Shown here: positions 17,519 through 25,927 of the stretch, one piece after another
Layout: each line of letters begins with the position of its first letter
How positions within the stretch are numbered: the first letter of the stretch is position 1
Origin: Acidobacteriota bacterium
Lineage (GTDB): Bacteria > Acidobacteriota > Vicinamibacteria > Vicinamibacterales > SCN-69-37
Assembly (NCBI GenBank): GCA_021824055.1
Contig: JAKALV010000003.1
Span: 1 to 34,278, forward strand
Direction of reading: 5' to 3'
DNA: 34,278 nt
Notes under the pieces: generated by a model
Told to the model about the DNA's origin: nothing
The model's database searches: none
Seen by the model: the letters and a program-made list of their open reading frames with translations, nothing else
Program-made: the position numbers and the translations under genes

Positions 17519-17644
17519 GCAATCCCCCAATTCCTCAATTCCTCAATTCCCCGATTCCCCGATTCCCCGATTCCCGATTCCCGATTCCCCGATTCCCGAT
17601 TCCCCAATTGGCAATCGAAGATTGCCGATTATCGATTCTCCGAT
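17519..17644. repeat. GATTCCC/GATTCCCC tandem array (right member of an inverted pair)
   Basis: aatcccccaattcctcaattcctcaattccccgattccccgattccccgattcccgattcccgattccccgattcccgattcccc: roughly a dozen 7-8-bp units between the PBP stop codon and the four-helix-bundle ORF. Confidence 0.92.
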
Positions 17645-20005
17645 TCATCGATGGAGAGGGCAGTATTCCCCCGGCTCGGTCCCGGCGAGGAACGCCTCCC
17701 GGATGGTCCGGATGCAGCCCGGCGTGGCGAGCTTGCCGGTGTCCTTGTCGATGTCCACGAACACGAGCCCATCCGGCACGGTGAACGCCTTGTTGCGGTG
17801 TCCGGCGGTGGCGCGCTTCATGAACGCCGTCCAGATCGGCAGCGCGGCCTGGGCGCCGGTGAGACCGATCGGGTTGTTGTTGTCGAAGCCGACCCACACG
17901 GCCGTCAGCAGGTCCGGCGTGAAACCGATGAACCAGGCGTCGCGCTGATCGTTGGTCGTACCGGTCTTGCCGGCCGCGTCGAGCGTGAAGCCCGCCGTGC
18001 GCGCCGCCGCGGCCGTGCCTTCATTGAGCACGCTGCGCATCATGTTCAAGACCAGGTAGGTCGTGTCCGGGCGCGCCACCTGGCGGGCGGGCTCGGGCTT
18101 GATCTTCTTATCCTGGCCGTTTTCGCTGATCCGCGTGATGGCGCGCAGCGGGCGCACGACGCCACCGTTGTCGAAGAGCGTGTAGGCCGACGCCATTTCG
18201 AGCGTCGAGGCTTCGAAGACCCCGAGCGCGATGGACGGATACGGTTTGGCCGGCGAGCCTTCGCCGACCTTGGTCCAGAGATTGGCCACGCGGTCGTAAC
18301 CGGCCTGCTCCGCGACCTTGATGGCGACGATGTTGCGCGAGTGGGCGAGCGCGAACCGCAGGGTGACGGGGCCGTCATATTCGTTCTGATAATTGGTCGG
18401 CGTGTAGGGCTTGCCCTGGTCATCGATCCACGTGGTCGGCTCGTCCACTTCAATCGTAGCCGGTGTCAGGTCGTGGCTGCCGGTCTCGGCCATCTTCTCG
18501 AACGCGGCCAGATACACGAAGGGCTTGAACGTGGAACCCGGCTGCCGGCGCGACGTCACCGCGCGGTTGTACTGCGACTGGTTGTAGCCACGGCCGCCGA
18601 TCATGGCGAGGATGTCGCCCGTCGTCGGGTCGGCGACCACCATCGCCGCCTGCGCGATGTCTTTGCGCTTGCGCGCGAGCAGTTGCTTGTCGACCTGCGC
18701 CAGCCCTTCGGCGAGGGCCTCCTGCGCGAGCCGCTGCAGGTGGACGTCGAGCGTGGTGTAGACGTCCACGGCCGCATCCTTCTTGAGCAGGCCCGCGTAG
18801 CCGTCGTCGACGAGCTGGCTGACGTAGTCGACGAAATACGGCGCCTCGTTCTCCATGGCGCGCGCCGAGATGCCGATCGGCTCGGCCTGGGCTTTCGCCT
18901 TCTCCGCCGGCGTGATGAACCCCGCGTCGGCCATTTCCTTCAGCACGACATTGCGCCGTTCGAGCGCGCGCTCCGGATTGCGGAACGGCGAGAGGCGCGA
19001 GGGCGACTGGATGACGCCCGCGATCGTCGCCGCCTGGGCGATCGAGATGTTGCGCAGGTCCACGCCGAAGAAGATCCGCGAGGCCTCGGCGACGCCGTGG
19101 ATCTCGAACGGGCCGCGCTGGCCGAGCACGACCTCGTTCAGATACAGCTCGAGAATCTGATCCTTGGTCAGCCGCCGCTCCATCACGACGGCGATGAACT
19201 GCTCGGAGAGCTTGCGCCTGAGCGTCTTGGCGGGCGTGAGGAAGGTGTTCTTGACGATCTGCTGCGTCAGCGTGCTGCCGCCGGCCAGATACGTCTTGTC
19301 CCCGCGGAGATTGCGCACCAGGGCGCCGATGGCACCGATCGGATCGATGCCGGGGTGTTCGTAAAAGCGCTTGTCCTCGATCGCCAGCACCGCCTGGATC
19401 ATCCGCTTCGGAATCATGGCGAGCGGCACGTACCGCCGGCGCTCGCCGGTGGCCAGCGCGGCCAGCATGGGCGACTCGAGCGTCAGGCGGGTGAGCGGCT
19501 TGCCCCCCGCGGGCACGATGCGCGTGACCACCGCGCCGGCGCCGCGCGAGAAATCGATCTTGACCAGTTCCGGCGTGGCGCCGGCCTCCGCCTTGGTCAT
19601 CATTTGCAGGCTGGTGGGCGTGGTCGCGAATTCTCCCGGCTGCTCGGCCTTCGGCCGCTCCGAATAGCCCACGTTATTCAGGCGCGACCGCAATTCGGCG
19701 ACCGTGAGCGTCTGCCCCGGATGAATCTCAAAGGCGCGACCGAAGATCCGGGGCATCGGACGGTCCTCGCCGCCGCCGAGCCGCTTGTCGATCATGTGCC
19801 CCACGCTGATCCAGTAGTAGGTCGTGACCGCAATGAGCAGCACCGTGCCGACGCCGACGGCCCACAGCACTCGTTGCATCCACGGGTGCTGACGCCAGGA
19901 GCCCTTGGCTCGCGAGACGGCCGCGGCGCGGGGACGTGCCGGCGGCGTCTTCTTCCGGTCACTGGGCGGGAGGGGCGGACGTGTGGCCATGTCGGCGAAG
20001 GTCAA
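17645..20005 (-). CDS. mrcA: penicillin-binding protein 1A (bifunctional glycosyltransferase/transpeptidase)
   Basis: GT51 motifs AVLAIEDKRFYEHPGIDPIGAIGALVRNL, GGSTLTQQIVKNTFL, RKLSEQFIAVVMERRLTKDQILELYLNEV. Transpeptidase motifs RQPGSTFKPFVYLAAF, HSRN, KTGTTNDQRDAWFIGFTPDL. Confidence 0.93.
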   Translation of the reverse strand: MTFADMATRPPLPPSDRKKTPPARPRAAAVSRAKGSWRQHPWMQRVLWAVGVGTVLLIAVTTYYWISVGHMIDKRLGGGEDRPMPRIFGRAFEIHPGQTLTVAELRSRLNNVGYSERPKAEQPGEFATTPTSLQMMTKAEAGATPELVKIDFSRGAGAVVTRIVPAGGKPLTRLTLESPMLAALATGERRRYVPLAMIPKRMIQAVLAIEDKRFYEHPGIDPIGAIGALVRNLRGDKTYLAGGSTLTQQIVKNTFLTPAKTLRRKLSEQFIAVVMERRLTKDQILELYLNEVVLGQRGPFEIHGVAEASRIFFGVDLRNISIAQAATIAGVIQSPSRLSPFRNPERALERRNVVLKEMADAGFITPAEKAKAQAEPIGISARAMENEAPYFVDYVSQLVDDGYAGLLKKDAAVDVYTTLDVHLQRLAQEALAEGLAQVDKQLLARKRKDIAQAAMVVADPTTGDILAMIGGRGYNQSQYNRAVTSRRQPGSTFKPFVYLAAFEKMAETGSHDLTPATIEVDEPTTWIDDQGKPYTPTNYQNEYDGPVTLRFALAHSRNIVAIKVAEQAGYDRVANLWTKVGEGSPAKPYPSIALGVFEASTLEMASAYTLFDNGGVVRPLRAITRISENGQDKKIKPEPARQVARPDTTYLVLNMMRSVLNEGTAAAARTAGFTLDAAGKTGTTNDQRDAWFIGFTPDLLTAVWVGFDNNNPIGLTGAQAALPIWTAFMKRATAGHRNKAFTVPDGLVFVDIDKDTGKLATPGCIRTIREAFLAGTEPGEYCPLHR

Positions 20006-20046
20006 GTGTACGCCGAGTGTCGCCCGGCACAGGCCGCCGGCGCGGC

Positions 20047-20075
20047 TTGACAGGGGATGAGGCCGGCACTACGGT
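20047..20075 (+). promoter_or_regulatory. putative sigma70-type promoter for the ROK regulator
   Basis: TTGACA (20047-20052), 17-nt spacer, TACGGT (20070-20075), ATG at 20090. Confidence 0.45.
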
Positions 20076-20089
20076 CGTTTCGAACGCGT

Positions 20090-21262
20090 ATGGTCAGCTC
20101 CTCGACGCAACGATTTGATGGGCATGCCGGCACGGGGGCGATCAACGCGCGCCTCGTCCACCGCCAGCGTATTTTCGATGTGGTCCGCAGGTTCGGTCCC
20201 ATCTCACGCGCCGAACTCGCCAAACGGACGCGCCTCAGTCCGCCGACGGTATCGGCCGTGGTGGAGGATCTGGTCCGAGGCGTCCATCTGCTGCGGGAGG
20301 TTGGCGTCGGCGTGGCCCATCGGGGCCGGCCGCCGATGATGCTCTCGACCAATGCCGAATATGGATTCCTCGTCGGCGTGGACATCGGATCCCAAACGCT
20401 GCGCGTGGCACTGGCGGATCTCGAGGGCCGTGTGCTGGCCCGGCTCCGGGCGAAGACCGACGCCGAGTCGCGCGAAGGCGTGCTGCTCCAAATCGAGCGG
20501 TCGATTGAGCGGGTCTTCGCGGACGCGGATCGCGACCTCTCGAAGTTGTTTGCCGTGGGTGTTGGTGCCCCCGGCATGACCAACGTCAATGAAGGCCGCG
20601 TGATTGAGGCGGCGCACCTTCGCGGGTGGGTCGACGTGCCGCTGCGTGACCGTTTGCAGGGCCGGTTCAGCGCGCCCGTGCGCGTGGACAACGACGCGAA
20701 TATGGCGGCGCTCGGCGAGCGGTGGCAGGGCTCGGCCCGCGACATCGACGACTTCGTCTTCATCGCGATCGGCGCCGGCGTGGGCGCCGGCGTCGTCGTC
20801 GGCGGCCGGCTCCATCGGGGCCATCATTGGTATGCGGGAGAAGTCAGCCGCATGAACCTCGACTATCGCGACTGGCAGGTGGACTTCGGCCAGAGCGGAT
20901 ATCTGGAACAACGCGTCGGCGCCGGCGGACCGGGTGGCTGGAAGGCCGTCTTCGATGACGCGGCACGCGGCGACGCGGCCGCGACGGCGATGGTGGAGGA
21001 ACTGGCGATCTATCTGGGCACGGCCGTTGGCAACATCACCACCGTGCTCGACCCGGCGATGGTGGTTTTTGGCGGCGGCTTGAGCCATGCCGGCGCCTCG
21101 CTGATCGAACCGGTGCGCCGCGTTGTCGCGCGCATCGTGCCGAATGTCCCGGCGATCAAGATCTCGGCGCTTGGCGATGACGCCCAGTTGATGGGCGCCC
21201 TGTACTCCGCCCTGGAACTGGCCGAGGCCCGGCTGTTTGCCATCGCCGGGCAGGGCCCATAG
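20090..21262 (+). CDS. ROK family transcriptional regulator (NagC/XylR type)
   Basis: N-terminal wHTH (RQRIFDVVRRFGPISRAELAKRTRLSPPTVSAVVEDLV) plus ROK domain (FLVGVDIGSQTLRVALADLEG, VGVGAPGMTN, VDNDANMAALGERW, GAGVGAGVVVGGRLHRG). Confidence 0.9.
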   Translation: MVSSSTQRFDGHAGTGAINARLVHRQRIFDVVRRFGPISRAELAKRTRLSPPTVSAVVEDLVRGVHLLREVGVGVAHRGRPPMMLSTNAEYGFLVGVDIGSQTLRVALADLEGRVLARLRAKTDAESREGVLLQIERSIERVFADADRDLSKLFAVGVGAPGMTNVNEGRVIEAAHLRGWVDVPLRDRLQGRFSAPVRVDNDANMAALGERWQGSARDIDDFVFIAIGAGVGAGVVVGGRLHRGHHWYAGEVSRMNLDYRDWQVDFGQSGYLEQRVGAGGPGGWKAVFDDAARGDAAATAMVEELAIYLGTAVGNITTVLDPAMVVFGGGLSHAGASLIEPVRRVVARIVPNVPAIKISALGDDAQLMGALYSALELAEARLFAIAGQGP

Positions 21263-21361
21263 GGCGCTGGACTTAATTAAGCTTGTTTATAAAATAGATT
21301 CCACGAGGACCCCGCTCCGGATGCAGAATGTCCCCAAGCGGTAATCCTGCTGCGTTTCTGA

Positions 21362-21408
21362 GCACCGGTTTTGGGCCCGGCCGGTGCCACCGCATACTGA
21401 GGCACCGG
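21362..21408 (+). promoter_or_regulatory. three-segment alternative hairpin region in the TonB-receptor leader
   Basis: GCACCGG (21362-21368), CCGGTGCC (21381-21388), GGCACCGG (21401-21408): the middle segment can pair with either flank. Confidence 0.35.
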
Positions 21409-21456
21409 GTGGCGGATCGGCCGCGAACCCGCGTAGTGAGAGTCAAGGAGCATTGC

Positions 21457-24354
21457 ATGTTTCGTCGAATGATCGGGATGGTGGCGGCGGTGATGCTGGC
21501 CGGGGCGGTTCCGGCGGCGGCGCAGTCGCAGGCGACCAACGGCACGATTGAAGGTATCGTGCGCGACGCGTCCGGAGGAGTGCTGCCGGGGGTGACGGTG
21601 ACCGTCAAGAACGTGGACACCGGCCTGGAGCGCGTTGTGATCAGTAATGAAGCGGGCGCGTTTCGCGCGCCGCTGCTGCCACTGGGCGGATATTCCGTGC
21701 GTGCCGAGTTGCAGGGTTTCAAGAGTTTCGAACAGCAGGGTTTGTCCCTGTCGGCCGGTCAAACCGCCGTCGTCAACGTGACCCTCGCGGTCGGCAACGT
21801 GTCGGAAACCGTGACGGTGACGAGCGAAGCGCCCATCGCGCAGCCCGGAAAGATCGACCTCGGCCGAACGATCAACAGCGAGGAAATCCACAATCTGCCC
21901 CTGCCGTCGCGCAATCCGTACAACTTCGCGTTTCTCCAGGCCAACGTGACCGGCTACGAGAACAATGAGTTCGGCGTCCCGCGCATCAATGCCAATGGCT
22001 CGCAGATGCACACCAACTACCAGCTGGACGGCAACACGAACACCGAGAAGGACCGTGCCGGCCTCCGGTTGCTGCCGGTGTCCGAGGTGCTGGTGCGCGA
22101 GGTCAAGGTCATCACCAACGGCTTCGCGCCGGAATTCGGCCAGACGACGGGCATGGTCTACAACGCCATCACGCCATCGGGCACCAACAAGTTCAGCGGG
22201 TCGGCGAGCTACCGGTTCAAGCGCAACAACATGTCGGCGGCGCCGTTCTACCTCAAGGCCGGCGTGCGCAAGCCCGACACGGTGGCAGACGACGTGACGG
22301 CGACCTTGGGCGGTCCGATTGCAAAGGACAGGACGCACTTCTACGCCGCCTACGAATTCGTGAATCGCAGCCTCATCACGGGGGGGCAGGTCATCACGGT
22401 TGCGGCGGCCGACGCGGCGGCGCTGGGCATCACGCTGCCGGCCGACGGCGTCATTCCGGCGCATCAGCGCGTGAACTTCGGTTTTGGCAAGATCGACCAC
22501 GAACTGAGCAAGAATTCGCACCTCGCCGTGCGCTACTTCCTGTTCAAGAATTTCTCGCCGGCGAACATCGGCGGCGGTCTCACCACGCCGGATCGCGTGA
22601 CCGACTTTACGGACCGCATGGATTCGGCGTCCGCGCAGATGACGACGACCCTGGGCAAGACCTCGTTGAACGAACTCCGCGTCCAGTACGCGCGGCGGCA
22701 TCAGTTCCGCACGGCGGGCGCGACGGCGGCAACGGGGCCCGCGATCGTGGTGTCGGGCAAGGCCAATTTCGGCGGCCCGCGCGCGGGTGGCGGCAACGAC
22801 ATTGGCTTCGACTTCAACCAGGGCATCTGGCAGGTGGTCGACAACGTGTCCGTGCTGCGCGGCCGTCACGCCTTCAAAGTCGGCATCGATGCGCAGCTGA
22901 TCGCCGACGACCGGGTCAAGGGCGATCGGTTCATGTATACCTTCCCGACCATCGCCGCGTATCTCGCGGCGCAGGGCGGGACGAACAAGTACGGTTACAC
23001 GTCCTTGCAGCAGCAGTTCGGCAACGTCAGCGCGAGCTACAACTCGGGCTTCTACGGGTTTTTCCTGCAGGACGACTGGCAGGTCTCGCCGCAGGTGAAG
23101 GTGCTGTACGGCCTGCGCTACGATCTGTTCGACGTGCCGTCGGCGCGGCCGTTTGCGGCCAACAAGTACTCGCAGAATTTCGTGATCGACAAGAACAACA
23201 TCGCGCCGCGCGTGGGAATGTCCTGGTCGATTGACCAGAGCGCGCGCACTGTGCTGCGCGCTTCGACGGGCCTGATGTTCGAGCCGCCGCTGCTGGACTT
23301 CTACGACAACGCCATCCTGAGCAATGGCGATCCGGCCAGCTACACCGTGTCGGTCGCCGGGTCGGCCGCCGGTGCGCCCGCGTACCCGACCAGTCTCGCG
23401 GCGCCGCCGGCTGGGTTCGTCCTGCCGCGTCAGAGCATCATGGCCGTTGACCCGAACTTCAAGACGCAGCAGGCCTGGTTGACCAACGTGCAGCTCGAGC
23501 ACGCGCTGAGCAGCGACATCTCGGTGGCGGCCGGCTACGTCAATTCGATCGGTCGCAACCTGCCGGTGCTCGTCGACGTGAACCTGATTCCGACCGGGGC
23601 GACGCTCGGCGACGGGCGTCCGATCTACTCGACGACGGTGAGCGCGGCGACCCGCGTGGACCCGACGTTTGATCACGTCAACGTGTTTCAGTCAATCGGC
23701 GAGTCGACATACAACGCCGCCACGTTCACGTTGACCAAGCGCATGACGCATGGCTGGCAGGGACAGGCCACCTATACGCTTGCGCGCGGCACGGATACGT
23801 CGCCGTTGACGGGCAGCTATGTCGTCGCCAGCGGAGACGACCGCATGTCGGATCCGTCGAACCTCGCGCGCGACAAGGGCGTGTCGCCCTTCAACCAGAC
23901 GCATACGTTCGTCCTCTCCGCGGTCCTGGCGCCATCGATCAGCGGCAGCGGCCTCGGTGCGATGCTGGCCAACAACAACCAGCTCGGCATCATCCTGCAG
24001 GCCAATAGCGGCCTCCCGTTCAACGTGCGGTCGAACCTGGACCTCAACAAGGACGGCGTGACCAACGACCGGCCGCTGAACATCGACCGGAACACCGGCC
24101 GGTTGGGCAACGTGCTGAATCTGGATCTGCGCTACTCGCGGTTCATTCCTCTCAGAAACGGACGGAAGATCGAAGCGTTTCTCGAGGCCAAGAACCTGGG
24201 GAACCGGCTGAACGTGGCCGGGGTGAACCGCGTGGTGACCACGGATGCGGCCGGCGTTCCGGCGATAGCCATCGCGACGCCCGCGGTGGGCTTTGCCGGC
24301 ACGAGCGCCTACGATCAGCGGCTGGTGCAGGTGGGGTTCAAGTTTGTCTTCTAG
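21457..24354 (+). CDS. TonB-dependent receptor with N-terminal carboxypeptidase-regulatory-like domain
   Basis: ATG at 21457 after AAGGAG; signal peptide; NGTIEGIVRDASGGVLPGVTVTVKNVDTG..., plug region, aromatic C-terminus VQVGFKFVF. Confidence 0.92.
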   Translation: MFRRMIGMVAAVMLAGAVPAAAQSQATNGTIEGIVRDASGGVLPGVTVTVKNVDTGLERVVISNEAGAFRAPLLPLGGYSVRAELQGFKSFEQQGLSLSAGQTAVVNVTLAVGNVSETVTVTSEAPIAQPGKIDLGRTINSEEIHNLPLPSRNPYNFAFLQANVTGYENNEFGVPRINANGSQMHTNYQLDGNTNTEKDRAGLRLLPVSEVLVREVKVITNGFAPEFGQTTGMVYNAITPSGTNKFSGSASYRFKRNNMSAAPFYLKAGVRKPDTVADDVTATLGGPIAKDRTHFYAAYEFVNRSLITGGQVITVAAADAAALGITLPADGVIPAHQRVNFGFGKIDHELSKNSHLAVRYFLFKNFSPANIGGGLTTPDRVTDFTDRMDSASAQMTTTLGKTSLNELRVQYARRHQFRTAGATAATGPAIVVSGKANFGGPRAGGGNDIGFDFNQGIWQVVDNVSVLRGRHAFKVGIDAQLIADDRVKGDRFMYTFPTIAAYLAAQGGTNKYGYTSLQQQFGNVSASYNSGFYGFFLQDDWQVSPQVKVLYGLRYDLFDVPSARPFAANKYSQNFVIDKNNIAPRVGMSWSIDQSARTVLRASTGLMFEPPLLDFYDNAILSNGDPASYTVSVAGSAAGAPAYPTSLAAPPAGFVLPRQSIMAVDPNFKTQQAWLTNVQLEHALSSDISVAAGYVNSIGRNLPVLVDVNLIPTGATLGDGRPIYSTTVSAATRVDPTFDHVNVFQSIGESTYNAATFTLTKRMTHGWQGQATYTLARGTDTSPLTGSYVVASGDDRMSDPSNLARDKGVSPFNQTHTFVLSAVLAPSISGSGLGAMLANNNQLGIILQANSGLPFNVRSNLDLNKDGVTNDRPLNIDRNTGRLGNVLNLDLRYSRFIPLRNGRKIEAFLEAKNLGNRLNVAGVNRVVTTDAAGVPAIAIATPAVGFAGTSAYDQRLVQVGFKFVF

Positions 24355-24392
24355 TTAAGGCAGAAGGCAAAAGGCAGAAACACGGCAAAAAC

Positions 24393-24430
24393 AAAGGCAG
24401 ATGCCGGAAACGCCGGCGTCTGCCTTTTTT
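24393..24430 (+). terminator. Rho-independent terminator after the TonB-dependent receptor
   Basis: AAAGGCAGATGCCGG-AAACG-CCGGCGTCTGCCTTT then a T-run: 15-bp stem with one T-G wobble. Confidence 0.88.
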
Positions 24431-24453
24431 GTATTATCCGAGAGGACCATGTT

Positions 24454-25908
24454 GTGAAGTTCGATTCCGAGTACGTGCGTATCGTTCTCAATGAGAACTT
24501 CGAGGACGCGAAGCGGTTGCTGCTCGACCCGCTGCTGGCGATCGACGAAGCCCATCTGGTGATGCTGGTCGACACGGGGATTGTGTCCAGGTCTGACGGT
24601 CGCGTCCTGCGCGACGCGATCGGCACGGTGGATGTCGAGGCGCTTCGGGCGGTCCGGTACGACGGTACCTACGAAGATCTGTTCTTCTACGTCGAACGTC
24701 TCGTCCGGGAGGCCTGCGATCCCGACATCGCCGGCCGGCTGCACACCGCGCGCAGCCGCAATGACATCGACATGACGATGTACCGGATGCAGCTGCGGGA
24801 GATGGTGCTGACGCTGCACGAGGCGACGCTGGCGTTGCGCGCCTCGTTGATCGGCGTGGCCGAGCGACACCGCGAGACGGTGTATCCCGCACATACGCAC
24901 ACCCAGCCGGCCCAGCCCTCCACCGTGGCGCACTACCTGCTCGCCGCCATCGAAGAATTGGAGCGAGACGGGCAGCGCCTGGCCGCGGCGTTTGTCTCGA
25001 CGAACCGGAACCCGCTTGGCGCCTGCGCCATTACCGGCACGGGATTTCCGATCGACCGCGACCGGACGAGCGTCCTGCTGGGATTCGACGGCCCGACCGG
25101 CAACACGTTTGGCAGCATCGCCACGGTGGACTACCTGCTCGAGAGTGCCGCGGCGGCCGCTGTCACGCTGGTGGGCGTCGGCCGGATGGTGCAGGACCTG
25201 CTGCTGTGGTGCACGATGGAAATGGGCTATCTGCGCCTGGCCGACGGTTTCGTGCAGACGAGCAGCATCATGCCGCAGAAGCGCAATCCCGTGGCGCTTG
25301 AACACGCGCGGGCGCTCTGCTCGAAGGCGTTTGCCCAGTCGACGGCCATCGCCATGTCGGTGCACAACACGCCGTTCGGTGACATCGTCGATACCGAGGA
25401 TGACCTGCAGCCGCTGGTCGCCTCGGCGTTTCGTGACGCCACGCGCGCCGTCTCCCTCGTGGCCGCGGCGATGGAACACGCAGAGTTCAACGTGGCGCTG
25501 ATGCGCCAGCGAGCCGGCCAGCATGGCGTGTCCATTACCGAATTGGCCGACACGCTCGCCCGCGAACACGGTCTGGCCTTCCGTCTGGCGCACGCCATCG
25601 CCGCGAAGATGGTCACGGGCCTCAGGGAGGAGCCGCAGACGCCGGTCTCAAGGCTCCTGCGGGACGCATCGCTCGAGATCGCCGGGCGGGCGATCGAGAT
25701 CGACGAAGCCGCACTCACCGCGCTGCTCAGCCCGGAGCATTTTGTCGCCGTGCGCCGCACGCTCGGCGGACCGGCGCCCGACGTCACCCATGCGGCGTTG
25801 GCCGCCTCCCGTCAGTTGCTGGAGCGGGACCGCGCAGAGGTGGCCGGAGTTTGCGAGAAGCTGGCTGCCGCGGCTCGGAATCGCAAGGCGGCGCTGAGGG
25901 CGCTCTGA
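24454..25908 (+). CDS. argH: argininosuccinate lyase-like protein (fumarase/aspartase superfamily)
   Basis: TARSRNDIDMTMYRMQLRE, HTHTQPAQPSTVAHYL, NPLGACAITGTGFPIDRDRT, signature SSIMPQKRNPVALEHAR. GTG start at 24454. The canonical N-terminal WGGRF segment is absent. Confidence 0.8.
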   Translation: MKFDSEYVRIVLNENFEDAKRLLLDPLLAIDEAHLVMLVDTGIVSRSDGRVLRDAIGTVDVEALRAVRYDGTYEDLFFYVERLVREACDPDIAGRLHTARSRNDIDMTMYRMQLREMVLTLHEATLALRASLIGVAERHRETVYPAHTHTQPAQPSTVAHYLLAAIEELERDGQRLAAAFVSTNRNPLGACAITGTGFPIDRDRTSVLLGFDGPTGNTFGSIATVDYLLESAAAAAVTLVGVGRMVQDLLLWCTMEMGYLRLADGFVQTSSIMPQKRNPVALEHARALCSKAFAQSTAIAMSVHNTPFGDIVDTEDDLQPLVASAFRDATRAVSLVAAAMEHAEFNVALMRQRAGQHGVSITELADTLAREHGLAFRLAHAIAAKMVTGLREEPQTPVSRLLRDASLEIAGRAIEIDEAALTALLSPEHFVAVRRTLGGPAPDVTHAALAASRQLLERDRAEVAGVCEKLAAAARNRKAALRAL

Positions 25909-25927
25909 TCCGGAATCGACAGGCGCG

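Noticed and set aside
17392-17607. MGNRESGNRESGIGESGNRGIEELRNWGIAEF ORF
   Set aside because: Translation of the GGGAATC tandem array, not a credible protein.
17519-17644. CRISPR array
   Set aside because: Units are 7-8 bp without spacers; no cas genes in the window.
17405-20050. 881-aa plus-strand ORF beginning in the GATTCCC array
   Set aside because: Antisense to PBP1A; the N-terminal SSIPRFPDSPIPDSRFPDS is just the repeat translated.
21277-23676. 799-aa minus-strand ORF
   Set aside because: Antisense to the TonB-dependent receptor; no domain-like sequence.
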